Shown: positions 1 through 13,999, counted from the first letter of the stretch. The stretch: 64,000 nucleotides of DNA from Sclerurus mexicanus (GCA_013396755.1 VWZF01000445.1:2645622-2709621), one strand, 5' to 3'. Notes: generated by a model from the letters alone, not told the origin. Translations and numbers: made by a program.

Positions 1-1780
1 ATACCTCAAAAAGCCAACCAAAGCTTTTTAAAACTTTTGAGTGCTTTCTTATACTTTTAGAGTATATTCTTTTCCTCTGAAAGCACAGAAAATGGAATTT
101 CTACAAACTCTGTATTCTTTATATACATACATTATTATAGTATGCTTAGAAATAGATTTTTCAAATTAAAAATAATATAATTATATTATTAATTGACTAC
201 CGGGCTCTTTTTCCTTAGAATTCTAGTTGAAATTTTTGTAGCAATTTTTGATACCATAACAAATAGCAAGTTTCTTTTTTTTTTTTTGTGGTAGTGTTGG
301 TAGTGTTAATTTTTTTTACATATTGACCATCCCTTTGAACTTGATGCACAAGTAAGTGTTCATTACCATACCCCATTTTAAGAGTAGCTCTCATTTTTTC
401 TGTATTTGTGAAAATCTCTCTGTTATAACAAAATCCCAAGCAGAATATATACATATGTTTATATATCTGTGAATTGTTCATAGAACCTTGATGAAAAGTG
501 GATTGAAAGCCATATGCATTTTAACTTAAGATTTCTTATGTAAACCTCATACATTGTTCTGCTGCTGGATCAGCCTATCTGACTGGCACAACAGTAATGT
601 TGTTGATTTGTGCCCTGAGACTGTGCAAAAAATTTGTTTGGATAAGGTGGTAGCCTCACAGAGCACAGGGCATGTTCTCTGTGGGACAGTATTTATTCAG
701 AGGTAGAAAAGAGTTTGCAAGATTTTCAGCCTGATTTCTTATTTTGAATAGATATAACTACGCTGGATTTAGAGTAGTAAGAAACTCCTGAGTTTGGTAA
801 TGAAAACAAAAGTATCGATTTAATCTACCAATAGGTCAAAGCTTTGACTTCACACATGATTTATGTTTTGACCATAATCACTGTCTCTTTCCAGCAGACA
901 TATAATATACCTCTGTCTAGAATGGAAACTCTAAGATATACCATTCTACTCCTTCCTAATAATGGTTCAGGAACAGGCTGAAAAGTCTTAGGGTAGCCCC
1001 CTTTTTGAGGATTTCTTATGTTCACCATATGTAACTTCTTCTGCAATAGTAAGGATGTTTCCCACTTTGTACTTTCTCCTTTGTTTCAGTGGTACTGCAA
1101 GGCCATAGAGGAGCAAAGGCTCTGGGGATGGCTGGATTGTTTGTTGGAACTCAGAAACCTTAACAGCCCAGAAAGTAAACTTTACAAGTTTAAATAGACA
1201 CCTCTGTTGCATTGCCTTTCAGCTACCAGAGAGGGAGTAGAAAGATTCCTAATTATACTGAGCATATTTTTTTTTCAGGGAAGAAAACCAGAGATACAAC
1301 AAAAGAATTAGGTGAGGTGAAATTAAAGTAATTTTCTATGACAAAGCTCTTAATTTGCAGAAATCAAATGAAAATTAAGATCACAATAAATTCTTACTTG
1401 TCCTGTGCAATGTGATCTACCTCCTTTGAAAAATAAGGTAATCATTTTCTTGTAGGAACAACCTGGATCACTTTGTACTATAGCTATGACAAAAGTTCAT
1501 TTAAAAATATTTGAGACTCACACACTTACAAAAGAAAAACATAGTCATAGCCCTGAAAGCTCAAGCCAGAAAACTCTTAGCAGCTATGGGAGAAGCTGAA
1601 ACACATATTTCTCAAACAATTTTGCCTCTTCTTGCTATTTCTAAATGTAGAGGGCCTCCATTGTTTTGGGGAAAATGCAGAAATGGAAAAGTTCTTGACT
1701 AACTTTTACAAATCCCCTTACAAAGCTTATAAGGTCTCTGGTGTCATGAAATTAGGAGAATAGTGCTTTATTCCTACCTT
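1..1780. other. AT-rich non-coding DNA, no gene seen
   Basis: This stretch is AT-rich with short poly-T runs (for example near 277-288) and no recognisable repeat family. Open frames here are under 90 codons, use no recognisable domain and overlap one another on both strands, so I treat them as chance. Nothing resembling a splice-bounded exon with protein similarity was recognised. Confidence 0.6.
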
Positions 1781-1875
1781 GAAAAGCTGAAAAGCTATGA
1801 TTCTTCATCTACTGAAAAAAAGCTATGATTCTTCATCTACTACTCCACCTACTGAAAAGCTATGATTCTTCATCT
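1781..1875. repeat. Small tandem repeat, about three imperfect copies
   Basis: A unit of about 25 bp centred on the core AAGCTATGATTCTTCATCT occurs three times, at roughly 1791-1815, 1816-1840 and 1849-1875. A short spacer (ACTCCAC) sits before the third copy, and a partial copy (GAAAAGCTG) precedes the first. The high identity between copies suggests recent slippage or duplication. No coding role is seen. Confidence 0.85.
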
Positions 1876-4800
1876 CTGCATGCACCTTTTCAGGCCTTCC
1901 AAGTTTAAAATTACACTGTATTGCTATTATTGAAGACCCCAGGAAACATATGGAGAGCAAGAAGCCACACATGTTGCCAAAGAGATAAATCATACCATGA
2001 AACACATTTGGCTTTCATAACACATGCTTACATTCATGCCTGGGGGAGAAGGAGGAGAGAAAAAACAAGGCTAAGATCCACTTCCTAACAATAGCAATAC
2101 CAAACAAAACCACTTGTCATGTCTGTGTTCATATTCACCCTGCACCAGTACCTTTTTCCTAGCTCACATGCTCTGTTTCCAGGCAACTCATGCATGCTTA
2201 CCTCTTTCACATTATTCATACACTGCAAACTTTCCAGTGCATTAACCTGCAATCTCTTACCTCTCTGTAAAACCTGCCTCACTGACAGTCCTTGCATACT
2301 TGCAACAATCTTCTGCACTTTTCCTGGCATAAGTGTGTCAAAAAATCATCCTTTTAGGACTTGAGCTAGGTTGTCTAGCTCATACTTTTAATTAGTATTT
2401 CACTTGCTGTATCCAAGAACACTTCCCTACCATAGAGCTACTAGTCACAAGGCTATCTTAATTATGTTAATCACTCTCTCCCAGCTAATACAATTAAATA
2501 TAATTAGCTGATCCCTTTCCTTCTATACTTTGTTCCCCCAGGAGGATTAGAAGTTATTAAACTAGATGAATGCCCAATCTCTCTTGCATGACTGTCTCCC
2601 AGAAAACCCCCAGGGCAGAAAGGAAGAAGGTGCATTGCCTGTGCTCTTGCCTGACCCAACCTGAATGAGCAGTAGAAGTCCCTTGAACAGGTGTTGAATG
2701 AAAATGTCCCTTCCATTATAATCACCTTACATGGAAGATGCAAGTCATGGCAAAGAGGTCTGCTTAATCATTCAAAGACATTTTTAATCTGCTGTGGATT
2801 TTCCTGGAGTACTAAAGTGATAATTGCCATTAGCTCTGCTGCAGAGGCACACGCTGCATTACTGCTTCACATCTCTTTCTCTTATTCACAGCAAAGATAA
2901 AACTCCCCTTTCAGGTGTAGCTGTTGTCTACTGCCTGGCCTACAATGTAGTGCTGTTCAGTTAGGTGACTCACGAAACTGCAGTCATTTACAGTAAATGA
3001 GCTGCAAAGGAATCATGTCCATCTGGCATTATCATTCTGTCACCATTTTGCATTGTAGCCTCGAGTGACCACATTGCTGAAGCAGTCTTCAGAGAGCTCA
3101 TATGATATTACTCTGTAAGTACCTTCACCACCTGTTGCATAGGCACATTTCTCACCACCTAGAGGTTCCAAATGTTTTGAACAGACTTTACGATGCAGAA
3201 GGCATATGTAAGAGCTACAAAGGATGCAAAGGTTTTTAAAAAAATAAAAAGGTGATTTAACTACTCTGGATGATCTGAAAATACATGATGCAATAACACA
3301 ATAATGCTTTTTGAAAGCCTGGTATAATGGAATAAAGAAAACAGACAAGAATTTCTCAAAAGCATGCTTATCTCCACCAAACAGAGATACCTGCAACTTA
3401 CCAAGAAATAAAAGAAAATCAGTGAAAGTGCTATTAAAAAGTGATTTGTAAAAGAGTAAATGTAAAAAAACCACATGTGCCAGGAGCGGTCCTCAGTTAG
3501 TAGGGATGACAGTAGATGATGGAATAGCCTATTCCAGTTTAAGCTTCTCGGGCTGTTACTGATACTGTTCCTCATTTCCTGACATTTTTAGACTCAGTGC
3601 AAGTGGTTTTACACTCAGTGCATATACAAATGATCAGAGTAGGTATAGTGATACAGTGCCAGATTTGAGAGTGTATATCTGCTTACCTCATCCTGAGTCA
3701 TGTTCTTTGAATACTTTACCTTTCCAATAACTTTTACTATTTTGACTGTAAGTTCAGGCTGCTGACAGTGAAAATTGTAAATGGACATGCTGCAGGGACA
3801 GAGAACCCGCTCACACATCTCAGTAACAGGGAGGAATGTCAAATTGAAATCACAAACAGATTTGAATACCTACTGCCATCATTCATTTGTGTATTTAATA
3901 ACAATAAAGGAGACACCTGTGACCTTTGTGAATGTGACTGCAGGGAGATGTGAGTTTCAGGTTCATAGACTACATATCCCAAGGCATATGTATTGCAAAT
4001 TTAAATGTTTCTTTTCATGGGCAGCTTTACAGTATTGCAGGAAATGGTGGAGGTAAAGCATGTAAAATGAGACTGCAGCAAGAATCAGAAAAGATCAGCA
4101 GATCAAGCAGTGGAAGGGCTAAATTAAGCACAGTTATACCTTTGAGATTGCCTACAGATTAATTAAGACCCTAGAACATTTGCTGAATATATGTCTATCT
4201 TTCTGTGTATATTTCTGTGTTGTGCTCAAAATCATGTTTTTTGACAAATAGGAAACATGCTTTATGTTTACAGCCAATGATTTACTGTTGATATAATTGA
4301 TAACTTTACAGTCTAATTCTCTAGTCCCAGATTGCTTAGTTTCTATCCTTTTCCTGGTCTAATGCTTGCCCTTCCTAGGCACCTTCAATCTGCTGGTGCT
4401 GTCAGGGTTATATGGAGTTGTTGGCAGCTGGAGTCCTTTGATAGTAGAAATTTGATGTCCATCTCAATGGTTTCTTCATCCTCACATTAGAGATTCATGT
4501 GTAGTCATATTTATGTGTTTGCTAACATGTTTTTACATCTTCCTCTTTCTTCACTTGCCTACGTGTCCAGATTACATTCTATTTTGGTATATGGTACATT
4601 TTACATATGTTGGATATTTAATTTTTACTCTCTTATTTATCCTGAAAATTGTTTTTTTCTTGCTTCAGATCTGTTTTTCATTAACTGAGCATTGGTGAAT
4701 TTACAGTTGTGGGGCCACCAGTGCCAAAACTGTGGCCATTCTTGTATCTCCCTGTAGCTGTACCCCTCTACACCACATCCCATGCCTTCACTTCTTGAGC

Positions 4801-5010
4801 CTGTGAAATCGTACCTGACCTTTATTTCTTTGAACTGTTGCTTTATACTATCTGTAAAACCCCATGGTACTATACAACAAATTAGCCACAGCGACTTCCT
4901 CAGGAGACTAAGCTCCAAGGTTTGCATATCACAGGTCTAAAGGTTACAGTATGTGGTTTAAAGATATTCATTGTTGCTTTTATATTATTTGTATAGATAT
5001 ATGTAAGCCT
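1876..5010. other. Non-coding DNA, no gene supported
   Basis: This is unique, AT-rich sequence. The longest frame is on the minus strand at 3040-3474 (144 codons). Its C-terminal 35 or so residues look somewhat protein-like, but the rest is rich in Phe, Leu and Ser as expected from AT-rich chance frames. I could not assign it to any family. No CR1 or LTR sequence was recognised here. Confidence 0.55.
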
Positions 5011-5012
5011 TT

Positions 5013-5013
5013 A

Positions 5014-5059
<46 letters not shown>

Positions 5060-5077
5060 TCTATCTAATCTATCTAC
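5013..5077. repeat. Compound tetranucleotide microsatellite (CTGT)n(CTAT)n
   Basis: About seven CTGT units are followed directly by about seven CTAT units, with a slightly interrupted tail (ATCTATCTACC). One unit type turning into another by a G-to-A change and then expanding is typical of compound microsatellites. The overlapping 'Ser-Val-Cys-Leu / Ile-Tyr-Leu-Ser' frame is an artefact of the repeat. The tract is likely length-polymorphic. Confidence 0.97.
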
Positions 5078-6515
5078 CTATTTACCCATATCCATATTAA
5101 TATATAAATTAACACTATTTCTTACATTGCATTTTTGCAGACTTGATGGTGAATGCTTTTGGAAGATTAAGACACAAAGTTTTAAATTCACATTTTTTAC
5201 GTGGCTTCAGCGTGACAACCTTATTCCAGAAAATAGTTCTTTCCGCTTTTCTCTGGGCAACTTGTTCCAAATTACCCCTTGTTCCAAATTCTTCACATGT
5301 AATTATAATTGCTGGAGTTTCATTGTATGTTGATTGAATTGACACAAGCAGATCTAATGGAATCCACATTAGCATCAGTAGATTCTAGCTCATTGCATGT
5401 GATAGACCACTTCTGAATTTGTCTAAAATTATTTTTAACTAATCTGTAAACTTAATTTGTCCTGAAAAGCAAACTACTTTAATTTTAACTTCCTGGGAAA
5501 ACATATGCACGCAGATGAATTTTGGAAATAAATCTTTAATTCACATCTTACCTTTTTAATATCTGTGTGAGAAATTATTGTACTCTAAGGGACAGTATAG
5601 TTTCAGTATAACTTACTGTTTCCGCTAATAGCTAAAACATTGAGACACAATGAAAACAGAATTTGGCATTAAAGCACATCCTTGTTGCAGAGCGGGGTAT
5701 ACTGGAAGCGCCAGAAGCTTTGAGTGTTACCATGATTAGCGATACAGAAGAGAACAGTAACTAAATGTGTCAGAAATGGGACACCTGTGAGATGGTGGAG
5801 GTTGCTTAGAGATTAGAAGCACAGCGGACATACCAGGAAAAAAGAAATACTACTGTGGAAGAAAAGTGGAAAGAGTTTAATGTAAAGAAGTAAATCTGGA
5901 AAGAGAAGGAGTCAGTACTTAACAGAATTCCAAAAGGCAACTGAGGAGAAATTACAATACATGTGTCAGAACAGATGGAGCATGTGGAGGAGGCACCTCT
6001 CCTCTAAGACAAGGTTACAGACATACATCTTTTACCTTTCCATTTATCCCTTCTAAAGAAGTAGCTTTGCTTTCAGGTTTGTCTGCAGATATACGAGCAC
6101 TCCTAAGCCTTATTTCAGATGAAAGGAGCCAGTTTAGCAAAAGGTACTCATTAAAATGTCTGAAGCTAATCTAGCTTCTTTACACTGAAATATATTCATA
6201 AAACCTTTATAGAGGTAGTGGAGGCAGCTGATTGAAGGAGGCAATAGCAACCAGTATGCAACAGGCTGAGGAGCTGCCAGAAGCCTCATAGCCAGCATCA
6301 GAAAAGAATGCATTTGTCAGTTACTGCCTTGCAGAAAGTTGTCCTTGTACCAAGGTAGAACAGACTTACACTGTGCAGTATGTCCTCTTGGTACCTAACT
6401 ATATACCCGTCTTTGGCCAACAAAAATTATATGAAAATCAATGTTGAATAAAGGTAAATGGTAGAAGGGATGAAGAGACAAGAAAACCAAAATCCCAACC
6501 AATAAAAGCCCAAAC

Positions 6516-6543
6516 TGAAACAAAACAAAACAAAACAAAACAA
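6516..6543. repeat. (CAAAA)n simple repeat
   Basis: About five CAAAA units occur in tandem. This is a simple low-complexity tract in otherwise unique sequence. Confidence 0.9.
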
Positions 6544-6947
6544 CAGAAAGAGACAAAGTTTATCAGCAATTCTACTCTGTACAGAAATCAGACCACTACT
6601 AGGAGGTTTGGAAAACCCTACTCTGTATATAGACATGCATATACCTTTTCTAACAGAAACGAATGGTTCTATTAACAATGAAAATAGGGATGGCTGCAAT
6701 GGATTGTAATGTGGATCTTCTGTCATAAAGAAAATTTTAAGCCTGGGCTGCAACTTTTCCATGCTTACACCTGTTTGCAGAACTTCAACTCTTTTGCCAA
6801 TTTTATTTGAAATTGGAGAGTGAAGGGGAAAAGCTCACTAAAGAACACATAATTATAATTCTGTGCAAAGGCTTCTAGTCACTGAAGTATTAGACTATGA
6901 GAGGAGTATGAATGTTTCTAACTGTTGAGCATGAGTATGGCAAATAT

Positions 6948-7012
6948 ATACTTATAGACATTGAAATATGTATATATACATATATGAATGTCAAAAAATG
7001 CATATATAAACA
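6948..7012. repeat. TA/CA-rich low-complexity tract
   Basis: Runs of TATATA and CATATA interrupted by short unique bases make a degenerate alternating purine-pyrimidine stretch. It could form cruciform-like structures; no function is evident. Confidence 0.7.
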
Positions 7013-9567
7013 CATTTGTATTAATCACCATTTTACTTTTTCCCTCTTTGGTGGGATTCTTGTGATCTATCTTTCTGCTTAGCTCGCTCTTTGCTATGTA
7101 GTCTGTAAATAAAATTTATATGAATCTATAACTTGTAGGAATTTTTTTAGGCAGATGATGTATTGAATGAGTATTATTTGTATCTAATACTGTAGCAGTA
7201 GATGCAACTAATCTGTATGTTTTAATCTCCTGTATTTTGCTTCTTAATGAAACAATTATAATTTTATTTCAATACATTATACTAGTTTTGTATTTCTTTG
7301 TAGATAAAAACAATATCAGTATGGTGATCTCAACTTATATAAATAGATTCTTTTTCAGCCTCTGGTCGTCTAAGAAATCCTCTTGTCCTACTCATTATTA
7401 AGACAGTGGGCAAGAGCTACATGTAATGGGTTTTGAAAGAGCTTCCCGGTGGAAGCATTTTCAGATGAAGATGAGACAGGAACTGTTTACTACTGAAAAT
7501 GATCTCTCCATTTGTCACAACACAGTTCAAGTTTATTGAATTGGGTTTCAGTTTTATTTTGAGCACAGAATGATTTTGAAGCTTTTTCTTTGCTTTACCT
7601 AGGTACATTCTGCTTTATCCTAACCACTGATAATGTTATCCTTCTTTCTGTTCTGTTGTGGCAGCTGACTAAAAGAAAACAAATTAATTTCAAATGTAGC
7701 ATGACTATATTACATATAGTCATTACTTTAATACATACTTACATAATTAATAATTACAAACAGTAATTTAAAATCCTAAATAATGTATGACAATGTCCTT
7801 ACTGTTTGAGCTCATAATGCAGCATTTCTTCAGCATTTCAAAGTCATCATCAAGATGAAAGTTTAGCATGTAATTTGATGAATAATAGCTTTTGTAAATG
7901 CTTGGCTCTCTCTTTTAATTTTTCTCTTTCTCATCCCCTCACATGAAGTAGGATCTCATCAAAGAAATAAATATAAGGAGATCAGTCCTTTTATATATGA
8001 AAGAAAACTTGCACATAGTTAAACTTACTAGAAACAACAGTTACTTCATGGTGAAATGTAAGCCATACTATCATATTACATAGAAGTGTCTGGGTGCTAC
8101 TCTTTTACCTGTTTTAACCAATTTGTGGATTTTTGTTTCAAATATCCAAAATTTGATATTATCACTAAAAGTCATTAAAAAGCTTAAAAAGATGGTGACG
8201 ATCTTGAGAGAAGAGACATATAGGATATTTTGTGTTACTTAACAGTGGTCTGGAGTACTGGTGCAGCCTATGTGTTCTGAAAATTAAATATAGGAGTTTA
8301 TTTAAGGATAACTGAACAATCTTCTACTGTTAATCCTTTAATTATTGTCTTGGCAACAAAACAGAGCAATGCAGGTTAATTTGAAGAAGCAAGGTTATTT
8401 GCAGATTAGAAGCTGACTCTGGACAAGAGACTATGATCATCAATATATTTAATTAAAATCCATGTATTAGTGAACTGCTTTACTTACATATTTGTATATT
8501 TGGTTTATTGAGTCAGTAAAATGTTACCTGAAGGGAAAGGTGGTCTAGGTCTGGCTATCTGAATTCTTATTGTACACATTTAATTGAACAGAATCAAATG
8601 AGGTCTCAGGGAACAACTGTGCAAAGAACCTGGATCAGGTTCTTTAATTAACAGTCCTAGAGGGTGGAAGAAGAACCTTATGCATTAAAACAACACAAAT
8701 AGCTTTGACCAAAGCACTGGTATTGGTAATCACAAAAGACATTTTTCTTGCTATACTATTGAAGTTTCAGGTGACTCAGCAGTCACTCAGTGCACTAATT
8801 AGAACTCACCAACAAGGGAATGCAAAGGTCATGACTGGAGCATCATCAGTCCCCAGGCTATCTGCATTATTGGCTTTTCCTATACAGGTAAGCATGACTT
8901 TTACATCTTTGCTTAAAAAATAAAATTGGTTAGACACTGCAGAAACCAAGAAAGGCTCTACTGAGGCTGGGTGAACAGCTGAAGGAATACTGCATCAGAA
9001 TGGCTTCTCAGAAGTGTCTGAAACTAATACCTTCAAAAGAAATGCTTGCAAATACTTAAAATATTAAAGTAGCTACACTTATTCTGAAAATTTGCATTAA
9101 AGAGTATATCCTGTTTCTGGGTGACTTTACTGATCAACATCAAAATCAAAATATGGAAAAATATTTATCTCAGGTATTTTAAAAAAAGGCTCCCTGCAAA
9201 ATAATTAATATCTGACTTGTCTGTGTTCAGCTATTTGACTTGTTAATATTAAAACATACTACATTTTCAGTCTTTCTCATGTTTACAGTCTCTTCAGTTA
9301 CAGAAGAAATTCTGTATAAATTAATTCCATAAAATTTCCTAGAAATTTGTAATTTGAAATCTGTTAGAAAAAGTTGTAGAGACAAGTGATCTTCACTGAA
9401 GATTACCAGTATTAAACTTCCTCTACCTTGAAGCTGTTTATTTACTTGCTTCTACCATGAAAGAAAAGAAAAGGACAGAAAAGATCTCTCAAATTTACTT
9501 TAAAATTTTCACTAGAAATTTCTTCTTCTCAACTCAGTGTCAAGTTTACTTGATGAGCCTTCTTAAT

Positions 9568-9584
9568 AAAAAAAAAAAAAAAAG
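9568..9584. repeat. Poly-A run
   Basis: A run of about 17 A residues follows CTTAAT. No retroposed sequence with target duplications was recognised next to it, so I call only the simple repeat. Confidence 0.85.
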
Positions 9585-12179
9585 AAGAGTCTACTCATTC
9601 AAGTAGTGTTTTAAACTGATAAATTATTTTCTTGCTTTTTATTATATTGGTTTTGGAAAAAAAAAATCTGTCCAAGGTTTAGATCTATAATTCTACAGAA
9701 AGTGTCTGAACTTAAACAACTTAGGTCAATAATCTTAATGACCTTCATTTTGAAAAACCTTCTTGAAAGGACTGGATGTTGAATATGTTATTAGACCTCT
9801 AAAATGATTGATATTTTTAAAATATTGTCAAGACAGAAAGCTAAAAGAATAGGAGTTGTGAGGCATTTCCTAAATACTATTTATCAGCTATAAAGAATAG
9901 CTCTCAGGATCTCTAAACAGATATATCCATTGACCCACTTATCTGAGAAACTTCAGTCTTAAGGAGGGTGATTGGTAGAGGTGAGAAAAGTGGAGCCTTA
10001 AAGAACTGCTGCAATAAAATGGTAAATGGGATTGTAGATTGAAGATAAGCAGTATACAACATCTCTGAAAATATTGCAGTTGCCCACAATAATCCAGTTT
10101 CATTCAGTGATTTCTAGAATTAGGAAGTCAGTGCTCCAACTCTCAGATTTTGGAAGTTTTTCCACGAGAATATTCAAAAAAAGGACTTGACAACTAACAT
10201 CACTTAGAACTAAGACAGCTGTATAAACATAAAAATCCAGTTAAAATTACAGTGAGGGTCTAGAACATAGGTGTTTTTTCAGCTTAAACCTCTAAAGGGT
10301 TTGGCATTTACATTCTCCCATTGCTGACAGGGTTGGTCACCTCACAAGACTGAGTTGTTATTTTCTGCTGGTGGCAGTGGTGACAGCACTCATCTAGGAG
10401 TGTGCATTCTGAGCTCCTTTCAGGCGTGTCCTGGCCCTCATCCATAGCTGTGGAGTGGGGATGGATTTCACATCTCTCACGGAAGCCATGTCACTGTGAT
10501 TAATTTGTCCAGTGAGAGTGGGCCTGCAGAGGGAGTGTGAGCGAATGCCCTTGACAACTTCTGGAATAAGGAGTTTGCATACCTACAGCAATTCCTTTGC
10601 AAAATCCTTTGCAATATCCACCTTAGGCATGCCAGAACCTAAATCCTGTGGTTGGAACCAGTTCGAAAACCTCTTACACGAGTTGCTACAGCCAAAGGGG
10701 CATTTTTCAAGTTTGCTGTTGTAAATGTCATAAGAAATTAAAAGATTAGATAGCGTCATATCTCCACCACTTTGTGGATCTCTCTATGCAGTGAAAAGTT
10801 CATGCACATCCATCTATGAGTCACAAGCAAGTAAAAGTTAGTCTTGAAAAAGCTCCATATGAGGTCTTCACCTTCTGTGCTACTCAGAGCCCTTTGTGTG
10901 GTTTTCACACACGTATGATCCTAGATGCAGCTGGACATTGGCAAGGCCTGTAAAAGCCTTCCTGCCCTGGCTCTACATGGGCAGGGACCCAGGAGCTGAG
11001 GGTGACAATATGCCAGGCACACCAACAAGGACTGCCATCTTTCAGGACCTGAGCAAAATAAAGTCCAGGGATGGCAACCAGTGACAGCCAGAAGTTTGCT
11101 GATTGACAAGCAAGTCCATGCTGAAGACAAACCAGGAGATCATCAGCAGATTAATATTCAGATCACGAAGAACAAGCAAAATCAGTTGCAAAATCAGTCA
11201 GGCAAGGAGCAAGGAGAACTCGACTGTTAAATGCTACAAATACTTATGGTTCACTTTCCCTCTATGCATTTAATTCTGGAGAGTGATGAAGAACAAAATA
11301 ATAACCCCAATAATAGTTTTAAAATATTAAGATATAACTAATATAAATTAATAATTAATAATATTAATAAGGTAATATTAGAAATAAAACAACAGAGAAA
11401 TAGTAAGATTCCACAAACTGGGAATTCCACATGATTGTCAAAGTAGCTGTTGCTATAATCAACTTTTCATTTAGGAAAGCTCATCCCAGCTTTTGGTTCC
11501 AGTCTTTATCTTACTCACAAAAAGATTCTTGTAATGATTTTAATTATTCATAATCATGAGTCATGAGTTATGTAAACAAGTTTTTAAGCCTGTGGTTCCT
11601 TTGGACACTTCTTGTAGTTTTCCCTGACAATTAATAATTTACTATCAAAGCCTTATGACTAGCATATTTTTATTTTTGTAGCCACACTGTAGTCTGATGA
11701 CCTAATTAGATAACTGAGAAACAAAATAAAGCTTTAGTAAAGGGCAACCAAGGTACAAACATTCATGCAACGCACACAATTTTTGTATGTTGATGATGAT
11801 ATTCCTCCCTTCAAAGTTAATATGAAAACAATTAGTTTAGAGATAACCATAAGAAACAAAACTTGTCAGGGATTTTTGAAGAAAATAAGTGCTATATAAG
11901 TTGATGTTTTCATCCTTTGACTTGGCTTTGCCTTCTTTTTCTCCTCCATGTGAAGACAAAGTGGTTTAATTGTGTTATTCATATTATCACATACTGGTGT
12001 AACTTTAGCTCTCATTATACTTTGCTGTGACCAAGGTCTTTAGCTAGAGTGCTTTTGTTGCCTGAAGTGTTGATGTTTCTGCTACTAATTGGTTTTCATG
12101 TTTACTTCCCCTGAAGTACTTAAGAAAGGATCTGTATCATCCATCTCTAGAGTAGTGAGTAAATATTTCAGCATTAAGC

Positions 12180-12720
12180 TTTATTACATTTCTAGCTCCT
12201 TCCTCAGTATTTCCTCTTTACCACCTGCTTGGCTTCATATTGTTTGTTCTCTTTGCCTCTTAATTTAAGCTTGCTAATCATCTGTTAATGCATTTTCAAT
12301 GAAACATCCCTTGCATGAAACCTCATCAGCTACCTCATTACCAAATCTTATTGATGTCACTCCGCCTATTATCACCTGGCCAAATTTCCATTATGTTTTG
12401 TCATTGAGAATGTGGGCAAGGACAGATTAAGTTACATGAACATTAATAGGAAATAAATAAAAAAAACCCCACTTAACCTTGGTACAATGAATAAATGTTT
12501 TACTACTTTAAAAATAACTTCAGTGTAAATTACAGTTCAAGGCTTCCTGTTTACTTGCCAATGTAGCTGGGTATGACATTCAGCTACTATTAATGCATGC
12601 AGCAGCCAAATCAAGTACATGTAATGAAGTATTCAGAAAGATTAACCATTCAAACAGTTTCTGGCATTAGAGGATATAAGGCAAATATGCAATTTTGTAA
12701 TAATAACACCTAGTAGCATT
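12180..12720. other. Candidate conserved non-coding element
   Basis: The stretch has no simple repeats or mobile-element signature and carries clustered motifs of kinds often found in vertebrate enhancers. These include TAATGCAT-type octamer/homeodomain-like words at about 12288 and 12592, an E-box-like CACCTG at about 12375, and ATTAG/TAATTT cores. This is pattern-based inference only; conservation cannot be judged from one sequence. Confidence 0.25.
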
Positions 12721-13999
12721 TTAGTTTTTGGGTTAATGGTTATTTGATCTCATCTCACAATGAGACAGGAAACAAACAAGATATGAAGAAAAGGCACAGG
12801 TCGTGGTGTCAATATATAAAATTGTCAATTTTACAGAGTTCTATAATTCACCTTTTACAAGACTATCTTTTCCCCTAGGTACAACTAAAACAATTCCTTA
12901 TAACAGCTGTGAGACTATTCTTATTTAAAGATAAACTTTGCAATGCAGATGTTAAAAATAGTCCAATGAAAGTTTTGTAGGCTTTGTAGTATGTTAAAGA
13001 GATTAACTTTCACCTTCTCAAAATTATTAATTAGAAAATATATGATACTGTATCATACATTAATGGACAAACTCTTTAAGAAATGCCAGTGCAACTCTTA
13101 GCAAAACAGAAAGTTATGTAAGTTCAAGAACTTAGCATTTACAATTTAATCTATGTCTTGCAGGAAATAACTACAGTTTAATAACTACAATTTAATCTCT
13201 AAAGAACATATTGCTCATGAAGGCTGTCAGCTGATTTCTGTGGTGAGTGGACCTACTTGTTTGATGCCTCTGGAATAGCTGAGCAAACCTTCCGTGTTGC
13301 ACGGTGTACTTATCACACTCCAGAAGTGGGGACACTCAGTGGAGTAGAAGGAATGCTCACTCTTCCATGGTGATGGAAGTTTTGGACCTTTCTTTTAAGA
13401 ATACTGATAAGTGTAAAATCTCTGTGAGGTTGTGGTGTCAGAACTGAAACTCCATTTCTCAAAATGCCAGTAAAAAAATGAATATTTATTTTAAATATCA
13501 GCTGAGATGAGCAAGTTTTCCTTAGAGGACCAGTACAGAAAAATTCCATAAACCAAAAGTAGTGAGATATCTCATATGCCTTTTGAAATTTCAAAGTAAT
13601 TGCTTAGCTTATGGGGCCGTAATTGAACTTCAAGTGATTCTAATCTGATATCATATGTAATTCAGATTGTAGAATGTTGTTATTATTCTTATATGAAGAC
13701 CAACATTTCCTAAGTGCAAAGCCTGTATGTGTTCAGAGTTCATATAAAATATGTATTTCTTTGACTTCTGCATAAGATTGATTTGTTAACTAGTTACCAG
13801 GGGGTCTATATAGTTATCATGCATATCTTTACTCAGATGGGGATTTACAATGTCATCTTCCATCGAGGCAAATGTTCTTGTCTTGCAAGTCAGAGAATTT
13901 TTCTTTTCACTTTAGTTTGTTCTGATGGCTAATCATACTCTCAGTTAAAAAGCTTTTCCCTAATTTAAATATGCGTTTGAGTAATTAATTTTGTTATGG

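Larger units (their letters stand above)
5078..13999. other. Long AT-rich non-coding stretch
   Basis: No gene is seen over about 9 kb. Small features are a (CAAAA)n tract near 6516-6543, TATA/CATA-rich sequence near 6948-7012 and a poly-A run near 9568-9584. Open frames are all under 115 codons without recognisable domains. A moderately GC-richer patch at about 10.3-11.2 kb has no recognised repeat or domain. The 12.2-12.7 kb part is noted separately as a candidate conserved element. Confidence 0.6.

Noticed and set aside
5013..5333. 106-codon frame beginning with Ser-Val-Cys-Leu repeats
   Set aside because: The start is the translation of the tetranucleotide microsatellite; the rest is AT-rich chance frame.
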